DNA from: Antedon bifida
Taxonomy: Eukaryota; Echinodermata; Crinoidea; Comatulida; Antedonidae
NCBI GenBank assembly: GCA_963402885.1
Contig: OY727102.1
Location: forward strand, 20,336,001-20,400,000
Reading direction: 5' to 3'
DNA: 64,000 nt
Every line of letters begins with the position of its first letter. The first letter of the stretch is position 1. Positions 41,501-51,300 of this stretch are shown piece after piece. Position numbers and translations under genes: made by a program. The notes beneath the pieces were generated by a model that did no database searches, was not told where the DNA came from, and was given only the letters and a program-made list of their open reading frames with translations.

Positions 41501-44500
41501 ATTTGTGAGTAAAAACTTTAAGTTAGTTTTACCGACCCGATATGTTACTGGTCAAATAAGTTCATATCCACCATATTTTGTCAAACTAGTTTGATAGTGT
41601 AGAAAAAGCTTGAAAGATAAGTTTACTAGACTGTCCACACTAACTAATCAATGGATTTGGTTAAAACAAAACATTCAGTGTAAACAAGGATTTAATAAAA
41701 AAGGTACACATAGGTAAACATAACAGGAGGCAAAAGAACATAAGGAAAGAAAACACAGTAAAAAACCCACAAATCAAAGGAATACATTGCAATCATTCAA
41801 GCATAACTTACTAATGGTGACCTGAATGGTAAAACCTCAACACAAGATCGCATACAACATACAAGATAAACAACCTGAAAGAACAATTTGTAAAACCTTT
41901 AACATAAAACATTAATGTAAAAGTGAAATGTACAATACAATTTAAAGATCATTTTTACCTTTGAAAGTTTTTTGAAGTGAGCATTGTATACAGTAACATA
42001 GCAACCAGCCTTAATGTTGGGCACAACACAGCCAACATCTTTATTAAGGTATGTCATATACAATCTATAAAGAAGGACAACAGCAATAATAAATGACAAG
42101 AAAAGTTTGCAATTAAAAATGACAATATACAAAACCAGAAGCACAATACTGTATAGGAAACTTTAAAGCTCTGCCTATACTATCAAACTAGTTTGACAAA
42201 AATAGTGTGATGTGCTCAAATATGGTAGTGATATGCCCGAATTAGTGATATGACATCATTATGTCCATGACACACACACATTTTTCTGTCACAAAAAATT
42301 TGATAGTGTAGACAGAGCTTTACACATGTAAAGTACAGTATTGATGTTTTTGTTTAGTTTTGGCAGTAAAACTCTTGAAATCAAATCAGATATGGAGAAA
42401 TAGATTACTAACCCAAAAGAAAGTACAAATCGCTGTAAACACCTCCAATCATAAAGTGGTTATCAGTAAAGTTGGTGCTAAGTAGGATACTGTATGTCAA
42501 CAGTGAGGTTATAAGTAATTATTTAGTTTCGAAACTAATTTTGATGAGTTATATTAATTTCTCTAATAGCATTCATTTACCTTATACTACCGTCTAGTTC
42601 ATAAATGCCAGCCTTAGCATCAATTATATCTGTCACCATTCCCTAAAAATACAATGGTTTGTAATATCATAATTGTTATATAAATATATATTTTGTTCTG
42701 ATTCCATTAGATATTTGGAATTTCATCTCATTGTATCTTTAAAGCCTTGTCTACACTATCAAACTTTATGTGACAAAAAAAATGTGATGTGACCATAATT
42801 GACATGATGATGTCATATTACTTCCATATTTGGGCATACCACTACCATATTTGGGCAAACCTGTTTGATAGTGTAGACAGAAAATAGATATGTTTATCTT
42901 GGTCTTACTTGGTATGATGTACCAGCTTCAGAATTGCATTCCTCAGTACAAAGTGAGTGTTTATTGGACTGGTCAGTGGCTTGTGGTGGTTTATTAGACT
43001 GGTCAGTGGCTTGTGGTGGTTTATTGGACTGGTCAGTGGCTTGTGGTGGTTTATTGGACTGGTCAGTGGCTTGTGGTGGTTTATTGGACTGGTCAGTGAC
43101 TTGTGGTGCATCTGGTACCATACAGTTTGTGTCTTCATCCTGTTCAAGTGATTGTAATTGGCTTTCATCTTTTACTGATATCTAGAAACATAGGAGGAAT
43201 CACCTCCATTATGGTATACTTAAAGGCAAATCCAAATGGGGATAGAATTTTTTGGTTTTTAGTAACATTCACAAAAACACTATTTTGAGGAACCACCTTT
43301 AATATACAAATAAAATGAATACCTCAGTTTTACTTGTGCAAGCATATACCTTGATTTTTTTTGGTTTTAGCAACATTCACAAAAACCCTATCTTTAATAA
43401 TACAATTTAAAAGAATACCTCAGTTTTACTTGTGCATGCATATACCTTGATTTTTTTTGGTTTTAGCAACATTCACAAAAACCCTACCTTTAATAATACA
43501 ATTTAAATGAATACCTCAGTTTTACTTGTGCAAGCATATACCTTGATTTTTTCTTCCAAACCCTGCAATTAAACATTACTATGTATTGAACAGTATTGTC
43601 ATTTCTAATAAAGCTCCTCAAAAACCAGAAACCTCCCCAGATAATCATCTCCATTAAAATGCAATTTCTCCTGATTATTTTTTTATATTAAACAAAATTT
43701 TGGTCCGTAAGCATTGTTTAATGCAGCAAAATGAAATGATTTCAATTGGTATGTTGGTTGGTAATTATAAATAGTAAATACTTACCTTTGTGATTGTAGT
43801 GGAAATCATGTTTGACAGGATAATATACTTGTGTACTTGTATTTCAGTGTACAACTTCCACTGTTGACCCTTTGAAAAAAGTATAAAGGATTTGTTAATT
43901 GTTGCAACTAGAAAACACAACGGTACCACAACCCTTCACTCAGGAAGTACGATTTTTAAATTAACATGCTTCCCTGAAATCCCCATAATTTTTGTTTTTT
44001 ACACTCGGCTGGTCAAGACTGTAAATCGTTTTCTAACTAGGTTACTAGTACCGGCATACATGGTAATACGACAGACAGTTAGTTTACTACACATACCTTT
44101 GCAACAACAAAGTGTCGGTTATGTCGCCATGACAACTCAAATAAAAACATTTTACTTCCATTCTTTCTAAAGATAAAAAACATAAAATGATATGATACAA
44201 TTAAATTAATATTTAATAATTAATTGCGCAATGAAATTCTTGCATAATAATTACAAATCGTGCAAATCATTGAAATTTGGCAACTACCCAGGCCTAGCTC
44301 TACTCGTTCTAGGCCTGGTCTAGCTAGTAAAAACTACTAATAGGCCTAGCTAGTTTAGCTCCCTCTTAAGCATGGTAGTGTAGCACCTTGACCCGGTCCA
44401 TTCAGACAAACAACAACAAGGCTAGCTAGCTAGGCCTAAACTAAATAAAACAGAAAATAAATCTTACTCTACAAGTGGACTTTTACAAACAACGAGTCCT

Positions 44501-44565
44501 ATTAAATTGAACGTAGACCTCGTAGACTTAGACCTGCATGCTGTTTTTACTTTTGAATGTGACAT
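35519..44565 (-). CDS. CTC1: CST complex subunit CTC1 (telomere maintenance component 1)
   Basis: CTC1 is the large multi-OB-fold subunit of CTC1-STN1-TEN1, which binds single-stranded DNA and recruits DNA polymerase alpha-primase for telomere C-strand fill-in (family knowledge). Deduced exons in transcription order: 44565-44468, 44166-44097, 43869-43786, 43562-43542, 43181-42909, 42642-42581, 42064-41959, 41874-41812, 41355-41228, 40923-40779, 40411-40283, 40021-39643, 39288-38912, 38603-38548, 38349-38125, 37626-37528, 36995-36849, 36281-36195, 35771-35519. The lengths sum to 2802 nt, 933 codons plus stop, with unbroken phase. Recognisable CTC1 segments include AGIYELDGSIRLY, NIVLRFEGTAVKWYPVLYIG, the Cys cluster CYMC...CRC (about residues 824-834) matching the zinc site, and VLIDDGTAAVNVWL. 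The human protein is about 1217 aa. Here an N-terminal OB region and about 90 C-terminal residues are not seen. The start ATG (44565-44563) has an in-frame TGA 18 nt upstream, but an AG just before it leaves an upstream exon possible. Confidence 0.88.
35818..35990. repeat. Dispersed repeat copy (CAGGCATTAAAATATGTCGA family)
   Basis: This shares CAGGCATTAAARTATGTCGA, GGAGGGYCAC and GGTTCCTAAACC with 55800-56065. It lies in the last CTC1 intron. Class unknown. Confidence 0.6.
36473..36576. mobile_element. Foldback MITE, same family, right end lost
   Basis: It starts CTCAGTCTACACTATAAAAC, has the ATGACATCATCATGTCCATA core and stops at GCACATCACA. It lies in a CTC1 intron. Confidence 0.7.
37400..37577 (-). 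repeat. CTC1: 59-bp tandem triplication covering a CTC1 exon end and its splice donor
   Basis: The 3' end of the CTC1 exon at 37626-37528, plus the first bases of its intron, is present three times at exactly 59 bp. Donor GTAAGT sites fall immediately below 37528, 37469 and 37410. Only the first donor gives an open product. Reading past it in frame meets TAA at once (AG|G TAA G), so the two downstream copies are non-coding unless reached some other way. Confidence 0.85.
37940..38073. mobile_element. Foldback MITE, same family, left end lost
   Basis: The core and the right end GATGGTGTAGACAGAGCTT are kept. The TATGGTAGTNATAT segment is duplicated at its left side. It ends about 50 bp from the donor of CTC1 exon 38349-38125. 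Confidence 0.7.
38444..38521. mobile_element. Foldback MITE half
   Basis: Only the right half is present: GGTATGACATCATAATGTCC to GATAGTGTAGACAGAGCTTT. Confidence 0.7.
38672..38870 (-). mobile_element. Probable non-LTR retrotransposon 3' end
   Basis: On the minus strand it ends AATAAAGATTTGATTTGATA, a short direct-repeat tail typical of non-LTR elements. No reverse-transcriptase coding is visible. It lies in a CTC1 intron. Confidence 0.45.
39410..39549. mobile_element. Foldback MITE, near complete
   Basis: Both inverted ends are present (AGCTCCGTCTTCACTATCAA and GATAGTGTAGACAGAACTT). The GGACATGATGATGTCATATC core is central. It lies 94 bp left of a CTC1 exon boundary. Confidence 0.75.
40178..40262 (-). 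mobile_element. SINE family A, tail fragment
   Basis: Only the distal part is present (GAATTCATTCATTATCCTTC, AGGTGGCAATCCTGTT, AACAAAGTCT). It sits in a CTC1 intron close to the donor of exon 40411-40283. Confidence 0.6.
41563..41612. mobile_element. Foldback MITE, end fragment
   Basis: CAAACTAGTTTGATAGTGTA and the following AGAAAAAGCTT are one decayed end. The core is missing. Confidence 0.5.
42166..42323. mobile_element. Foldback MITE, complete
   Basis: AAAGCTCTGCCTATACTATC and GATAGTGTAGACAGAGCTTT flank a core with CACACACAC variation. It lies in the CTC1 intron after exon 42642-42581. Confidence 0.75.
42742..42882. mobile_element. Foldback MITE, complete
   Basis: AAAGCCTTGTCTACACTATC and GATAGTGTAGACAGAAAA are the ends. 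It sits 26 bp from the donor side of the CTC1 minisatellite exon. Confidence 0.75.
42909..43181 (-). repeat. CTC1: CTC1 exon with a 30-bp coding minisatellite (TDQSNKPPQA x5)
   Basis: This 273-nt, phase 0-0 exon (about residues 92-182) sits between the first OB-like region and the AGIYELDG segment. Five near-identical 30-bp units at about 42955-43105 encode the decapeptide TDQSNKPPQA. Flanking residues are acidic and polar. The insert looks disordered and lies between conserved regions, so it is probably a loop expansion and liable to copy-number change. Confidence 0.8.
43247..43549 (-). repeat. CTC1: 96-bp tandem triplication covering a small CTC1 exon end and donor
   Basis: About 3.1 copies of a 96-bp unit carry the AATCAAG|GTATAT donor and a second possible donor, ACTGAG|GTATTC, 27 nt further on. 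The donor word recurs at exact 96-bp spacing (rightmost bases 43542, 43446, 43350). The exon can be read as 21 nt (43562-43542) or 48 nt (43562-43515), and both keep phase 0. Beyond the second donor the frame hits TAA. Confidence 0.75.
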
Positions 44566-45170
44566 TTTACTGTAAATTATTCATTAAGAGATGAGCGACA
44601 CCAGTCATGTTGTTATTGTTTACATTTTGAATCAACCGCGTCAAGAGAGGGAGCTGTTTAATTTACTACCAAAACGTTGAGGTCGCTTGACTTTGTTTTT
44701 GTTTACAAATTGCATGCATGAGTTGTTTTTCTAGCTACGCCGAACATACGGTGTTTTCTGACCTGTATTTATAAGTATATTTTTACATTTTAAACAACAA
44801 TTTATATAAAAATCACAAACTATATGAACATCACAATGCGTGACGTTAAATTTGCATAGCTAACATAAAGTAGATAAGCTACAGTGTATAGGCTAATTAG
44901 TGGCATGATACGCTACGCCAGGCAAGGCCCTGGCCTGGGCCTAGCTAGGCTAGCTAGGCTAGGCCTAGTCCTAGAATTGACTGGCGACCGAAATGATTTA
45001 CACGTACCTACCTCTAGACCTAACCCATGGTGTGGCGAAGAATATGATACTACAGTATATCCAAACTTTGTGCTGCTAAAATACGGTATTCCATTCACTG
45101 TAATAATATAATTTTTGTTAATGATTTTGTTTTTCTTTAAGATTGTATTGTGTAGAGATGCAATGTTAGC
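44566..45170. promoter_or_regulatory. Divergent CTC1 / LRR-gene promoter region
   Basis: About 600 bp separate the CTC1 start (leftward) from the LRR-gene start (rightward). It contains a dense cluster of CCTAGCTAGG/GGCCTAG words at 44925-44970. A 3' splice-like TTTTTCTTTAAG ends at 45141, suggesting that the LRR mRNA has an upstream non-coding exon. No TATA box stands out. Transcription starts are not determined. Confidence 0.5.
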
Positions 45171-46254
45171 ATGAAAATGGACAAGTCTGCCGGAGGAGAT
45201 CAACAGAATAGTGTCCTCTCCAACACACTAAGAGTTGAAGAGTATGTTGCAGAAATATCTATGAAACAGGAAAAAACTGTAAACCTTAGTCATCGTAACA
45301 TTAAAATATTACCTCCAGTTATCCAACGTCTTTCTCACTGCAAACGACTGCTCCTGAACAATAATGATCTCATTATGCCACCCACTGAACTTATCTCTTT
45401 GATAAACCTTCAAGAACTATCATTGGATTATAACAGCCTCACAGTTCTTCCCTCTGGGTTTGGTCAGCTTATCAATCTAAAGTACCTCAGTTTGAGCCAT
45501 AATCAATTTGGGTTTCTTCCACCAGAAATTGGGGATCTTAGCAGTTTGGAACAACTTTGGATCGTCAGTGCACAACTTACAGCACTACCTCCAGAGTTAG
45601 GCTTGCTGCAGAAACTAAAAAAACTGGGCGCAAGAGATAATCATTTACGAGACCTTCCTTCAGAACTCGGCAATCTTCAACAACTTCAGTGGTTAAGCCT
45701 AGCATCAAATAAACTAACGCACATTCCAGAATCCTTTTCAAAGCTTAGAAATTTCTCTTATTTTGACTTAAGCGATAATGATTTGGAAAGTGTACCGCTG
45801 TGTTGTTTGAAGCAAACTCGATTGAACACTTTGGTTTTGTCAAAAAATAATGTGTCTTGTGTACCAGATGATCACCTTGTTGGACTCGCAAAGCTCACCA
45901 AAGTTGACTTGCGTGACAATCCATTCAAAGATAGACCCAGTCACTGGAAGGTAAATCTTTTCACACTAAATGTACATTATATTCATTTTCTGTAATTACA
46001 AATACTTATTAAAATCTATATTTACAGTAAATGGTTCTGTTTTACATTGTAATTATAGTTTAATTTAAATATAAAAGCAAGTATAAGCATGTGAAAAGAA
46101 AAAAATATTCTTCTAATAAAATAAGTGAATAAGGGAGACTGGTTCCAATAATAGCATTTGTTTTATACAAATTGTTAATACAGTTTTATTTTGTTTGCAG
46201 GGTTTGGGATTCATCTTACTGGGATCATCCACTGAAAACACTGAAGATGAGTAG
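45171..46254 (+). CDS. Leucine-rich-repeat protein (277 aa), two coding exons
   Basis: Exons 45171-45950 and 46201-46254 (intron GTAAAT...TTTGCAG, phase 0) give 277 residues. The start could be ATG 45171 or 45177. From about residue 38 to 250 the protein is a run of about nine 23-residue LRRs of the LxxLxLxxNxLxxLPxx type (for example LQELSLDYNSLTVLPSGF, LQWLSLASNKLTHIPESF), ending in VDLRDNPF, a usual LRR cap. No signal peptide, transmembrane segment or catalytic domain is visible, so a cytosolic protein-binding scaffold of the SHOC2/LRRC type is likely. I cannot assign a particular orthologue. The C-terminal exon adds only 17 residues (GLGFILLGSS..., acidic end). A polyadenylation signal AATAAA lies near 46342. 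Confidence 0.85.
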
Positions 46255-46647
46255 ACATTTTAATGGATGGCAAATATTCTTTAACAAGTCCTTTTAATAG
46301 TCATCAAAAGTTGAAATGTCTGTATACTGTAACTTGCTTTAAATAAAACAAACATTGTGTTTTCAAATTGTTTCTCTTCAAATAGTTTTGCCTTTTAAAT
46401 CAGTGTTTTCAACACCACTTCTCAGTGCTTACACAAATTAGTATTGCAGTACACAAACTTTTAGCAATTGATTTATTTGATCAAATATAAAATATTACAT
46501 TTACAAGTTAAAACACTTCATAATTACAATTTATTTAATCAATCTAACTTATGTGATGACTAAAGGGAAAGAGGTAGTAAAAAGGTACATAGCCAACAAC
46601 AAGCTGGTGTTGATAAGTACACACTGAAACAAGCTACAATATAATGT

Positions 46648-46757
46648 CTTCACTATCAAACTTTATGTGACATGGACATGATGATGTCATATCACTACCA
46701 TATTTGGGCACATCACACTTTTTTTGTCAAACTAGTGACAGTGTAAACAGAGCTTTA
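46648..46757. mobile_element. Foldback MITE, internally shortened
   Basis: It keeps TCTTCACTATCAAAC, the ATGATGATGTCATATC core and GTGTAAACAGAGCTTT. It lies downstream of the LRR gene. Confidence 0.7.
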
Positions 46758-47979
46758 AATGGAGAGGGGTAACTTATTTATGGTGAGACACCTATAATCG
46801 GGGCCTAGATGTACATTTTAAAGAATATAGCTATAACAAAAAGCACCACCCTACATCTGCGTACAGCAAGACTGCTATATCTGCCTATACCTAATGCTGT
46901 CTTCTGGCAAGATTGTGCTTGATATGCCAAATAAATATTATTACAACTGAAAACATATATAAATTTCAAGATTTTAATTTACTAAAAACAGGTTAATGGT
47001 AACAATTGTCATAATTGTACAGAAAAAATAAAATTACTTTTTTTTTTTAAAGTTCATATTTTATGTAATATTTCAAATTTTAAAATATATATAAATTATA
47101 TCATATTGATCATTATGCACAAATAACTTAGCAAGAAAACAAATGTACCTAACTTTGTGAAATGTGTACCATTTAAAAATTACAAAATGCATGTATTAAG
47201 AGGAAGAGATCAAAGGATTGATTAATGGGGAAGGAATCAGGAAGACTATATATATAGTGTTGTTCAATAACATTTGATGATTATAAAAATAATGAATTGT
47301 ATATAAAATGGCAAAATCTAAAAACTTTTAAACACATACATGATTTTGTTGGAATCTGGCATAAATTGTACACAGGAAAGAGTGAATTTGTCAATCAAAT
47401 CTTATATTAATGACCCCTTATCTTAATTTAACAATAAATTTATTTTATTATCAAATTTAGTAACATTTCTGTATTATTTCTTTAATAAAATACATCAATA
47501 CACATTTTGTGCTTACAAAAGAAATCAAACCATATCATAAATCATAAACAAAATAAAATAATTTAAATCTTTGCAATCATTTGTTTGCTGAAAGACCAAT
47601 TTTTTTGACAATAAAACATTAGAAATGATTACACGATTTACAGAAAAACCTTTGATTTGTAAACTTTGATCTTTCTAATAATGTTTTCAATCGATGCGCG
47701 TCGTGAAAACAGAACATTGAGATTTGATTTTGTTTGCCGGAGCCGAAGCAGGTGTGAAAGACCTTATAGCAAGCTTTTGTTTTGGTATGGTAAAAAAAAA
47801 CAAACATTAAATTGACCAAACAGAGTCCTTATACAAACATTGTATATTGGGCTTGTACTTATTCAAGTCCATCTACCATCCTGAAAGCCCACCAACCGGA
47901 TTTGAATTAAGCCCAAGTTATGTCAAAACATTAAGACAGCATTTGAACATCGAAGCTATAGATGTTCCATAGTTTTTCA

Positions 47980-48255
47980 ATTACCGTATATTCTCTGGTA
48001 TAATCTCACTTCGGGTCTAATCCCACCACCTACTTTATGTCTGATTTCACAAACACACAAATCCCCTGGTATAGTCCCACTATTGACTTTTGGTCTGGAT
48101 GTAGGCCTCTCTAGCCAGTTCAGATGAGTTTTTACAAGAAATGCTTACCAATCATTTTCATTTGTCCTGAACCAGACATTCTCAGGGTATAGCCCCATCA
48201 GCTTAATTTTGTCTTCTGGGGGGGGGGGGGATTATACTAGAGGATATATGGTAAT
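47980..48255. mobile_element. Foldback element with 26-bp inverted ends and an internal G run
   Basis: ATTACCGTATATTCTCTGGT... on the left pairs with ...ATACTAGAGGATATATGGTA at the right end. Inside are repeated CTGGTATA/GTCCCAC words and a run of about 14 G. It sits just downstream of the LARGE stop. Confidence 0.7.
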
Positions 48256-48343
48256 GATCTAAATTCTTGCTTGCATTATAAACCTTTCATCTCAACTTTT
48301 ACACTTCAATAAATACTATAAAATAAATAGATGGCAGATTTCT

Positions 48344-51300
48344 TCATTCTGTGGCAACATATTTGAGAGCACCAAAACCGTATTTTTTGGACAGATCTTT
48401 TCTGAATTCATCTTTTAATATTTTCAAACATCTGTATCAAATGAAAAATAAAATATATTTAAAATACTGTAATTTATCAATGCCAATTTAAAAAACATAT
48501 ATTCTCATTAATGTGGTTCTTCTACTTTAGATTATTACTTTTATATAAAATACTATTTATTATTTTTAACAGATATATAAGTGATCATTTTAAGTCCTTG
48601 CCCTGTTAGGATCACTTCACTTTCACCTTAGTTCACTCTCTAGTTAATGATATAACCTTTTTGACAAAACCAGACACTGTGACCCAGAAAATGATGTCCA
48701 GTGGCTTTAAATATAATAAACATTGAACTTACTTTCTGTATGTTGAGCTTGATCTAAATTTTGCAATATCAAAACTTGGGGTATGCGGCATGTGGATAAT
48801 GAATGCGTTTGGAAGCACTACAAATTCATACCTAAAACAATAATAGGGAATCTATATACATTATGGTACAACAATACAGCTGTATCAAATCATATACTGT
48901 ATGTACAACAATCCATGAAGGCATGATTTGGTCATTTGATTGCAGAATTGTGTCACATGATATTCAATAGATATTCTATTGAACTATTCATTATGTTATC
49001 GAGAGTGCAATGGAAAAAATAATTTTTAGTTGATTTATTCCTTTCAGTGATACATAAAAAAGGGAGCCGCACTGAAAGATGACAACTTCTAACTATTTTC
49101 ATCTCATGAAATTATTTGTACTATTGCACTCAAAAACGTTCACTATTGTATAATAATTGATATGTGTGTGTATTGCTGATTTCGATATTTAAAGCTATTA
49201 ATCATGTTAAAGTCTGTTTTATAGAATGTTGTATGAGCCAATTGTTGTTATTATTTATTTATGTGTTTTGTGATGCAGCATCTACTAAACAAGTACAACT
49301 TACCCCTGGGCGTCAATTTCCATAATCTGTGCAACCTTGTTCCATCCAAAGCCAACGAACCGTTTATCATATTGAGGGCAGTCTTTCTTAATAACAATAT
49401 ATGGTTCAAAATCAGTATCCCATTGTATCTAAAAAAGGAAAAAAATGAACAAATCTGAGCATAGATAAGACAATTACTGTATAATTAGTCATTTTTTTTA
49501 TGTACAAAGAAAATAAAAGAAATTGTCAATTTCTTATTATTATTTCTTCTTTATAATTTGTAGCCTCTCTTCAGTCAAATGAGGGCCCAATGTATAGTAC
49601 TATGATGAGTTTGTGACAGTGGCTGTGTGTGAACTAGTACACCTAACTAGTAATTTGTCATAATGGAAAAAAAGACATACTAGTATAAGTAGTGGAGTCT
49701 TTCACTGTAGGAAGAAGACGTACACTATTCCATTACAGAATTTATTTATTTATTTATTAAGGCTTGCCCACCACAAGATGTTTATCTTCATCCTTCCGGG
49801 CATCTCCTTCATTCTCTGACCTATTATCATTATATTTATGCATTTTTTTTGCCAGAGTTTGTAAATAAATGTTATGAAATGAAAAAAGGATATGTTTACC
49901 TTATATGGCATTGTTGATATCCTCCATTTTGGAAAGTTTGTCGGAGCGTGACCCTTCTGCCACACGTGATAACGAAAGGTAAACAATGAACCCATGTCCA
50001 ACATGTGTAATAAATCAGTTTTGGATTTTGGAAAATTGATTCTGTAGTGAAGAGTTTCAAAAGCAGGAACAACCAAAGCCTGTAAAACAATTTATTTTGT
50101 CACAATTAGTACTCATTTACATTTTCTTTAATTCAGGAGTTTAATTGAGCATAAAATGACCAGCCTTAAGCTCTGTCTACACTACTAGTTTTAAAAGTAC
50201 AATCATAGAACAAAACAAAAAAGAGAATATTAAACTTAGATAGTATAAAGACACTCTTAAAGCTCTGTCTATCAAACTTTATGTGAAAACAAATGTGATG
50301 TGTTTGATAGTGTAGACAGAGCTTTCTATAGTGCATACTTAAAGCCCTAAATAATTTATGTATAATACCGTGTTAATACAGTACCTTATTAGTATTGGCT
50401 ACATCCAATGTACTGATCATCTTTCTAAGATAGTTATATAATCCATACATTGGTAGAAAGTCTATGTCAGCCAGGAACACATACGGCGTCTTGACCTCGT
50501 TTAAAGCTGTGTTGCGTAGGTGATTAACAGGGTAAAATTGCTATAGAAACAGACAGCAATAATGCACATGAAAGTGAAAAATGGTCGTTTTTTAATTATT
50601 TTATAATTTGAACTTATACTATAAAAAGCAGAAATTTCCAAAACCCAAGGGCTTTTAAAAAAAAAGGCAAAGATATTTGCATTTAAAGTTGCTATCAAAA
50701 GAAAAACATACAATAAAAGGCTAATGTAAAAAAGTGTAAAAGTCCCTTTCTTTGAGAATAATTCTACTTTTATAGTATTTTGTAAAGAAAGTGAAACATA
50801 CATTAAAACAGCATAAAAGGACAAAATATAATTTAAAAGAGTCAAGGATAATCTCATAAACACTAACTCTTTTCTACTTTTTAATATTTCGGATGTTTGT
50901 ACATGAGAGAACTTGTAGCATTAATTATAACAGATAAATAAATTCAAGCAACCTACCCCATCTTTATAAACAACATGATAACTAACGTCCTTTCTACTTC
51001 TTAATATTTCCGATGTTTGTACATAAATTAAAAACTGTTGAGCATCAGCGTCTGACATGTAAACTGCAAGACTCATTGGTCCTGTAAAAAAAAAAAAAAA
51101 TTTAATATGAATTGTGAATCAGTTTGATTAATGATATTTCGCTATATTGGTCTTAATTTCAATATTCATGATGTTTATTGACATTGGCTGTAGTGTGTGT
51201 TTACAGAGCAATGGCCTTTTCCAGCATAAAATAATGTTGTTATTAAGACTAAATTAGTGTTTACAAAAAATAAATAAAACAATAAATAGTTTTAATTTTA

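Larger units (their letters stand above)
46255..48343. other. Intergenic between the convergent LRR and LARGE genes
   Basis: This contains the LRR 3' UTR (AATAAA near 46342), one foldback MITE, the 47980-48255 foldback element and plain AT-rich DNA. The LARGE 3' UTR must lie at its right side, but its end cannot be fixed. Confidence 0.5.
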
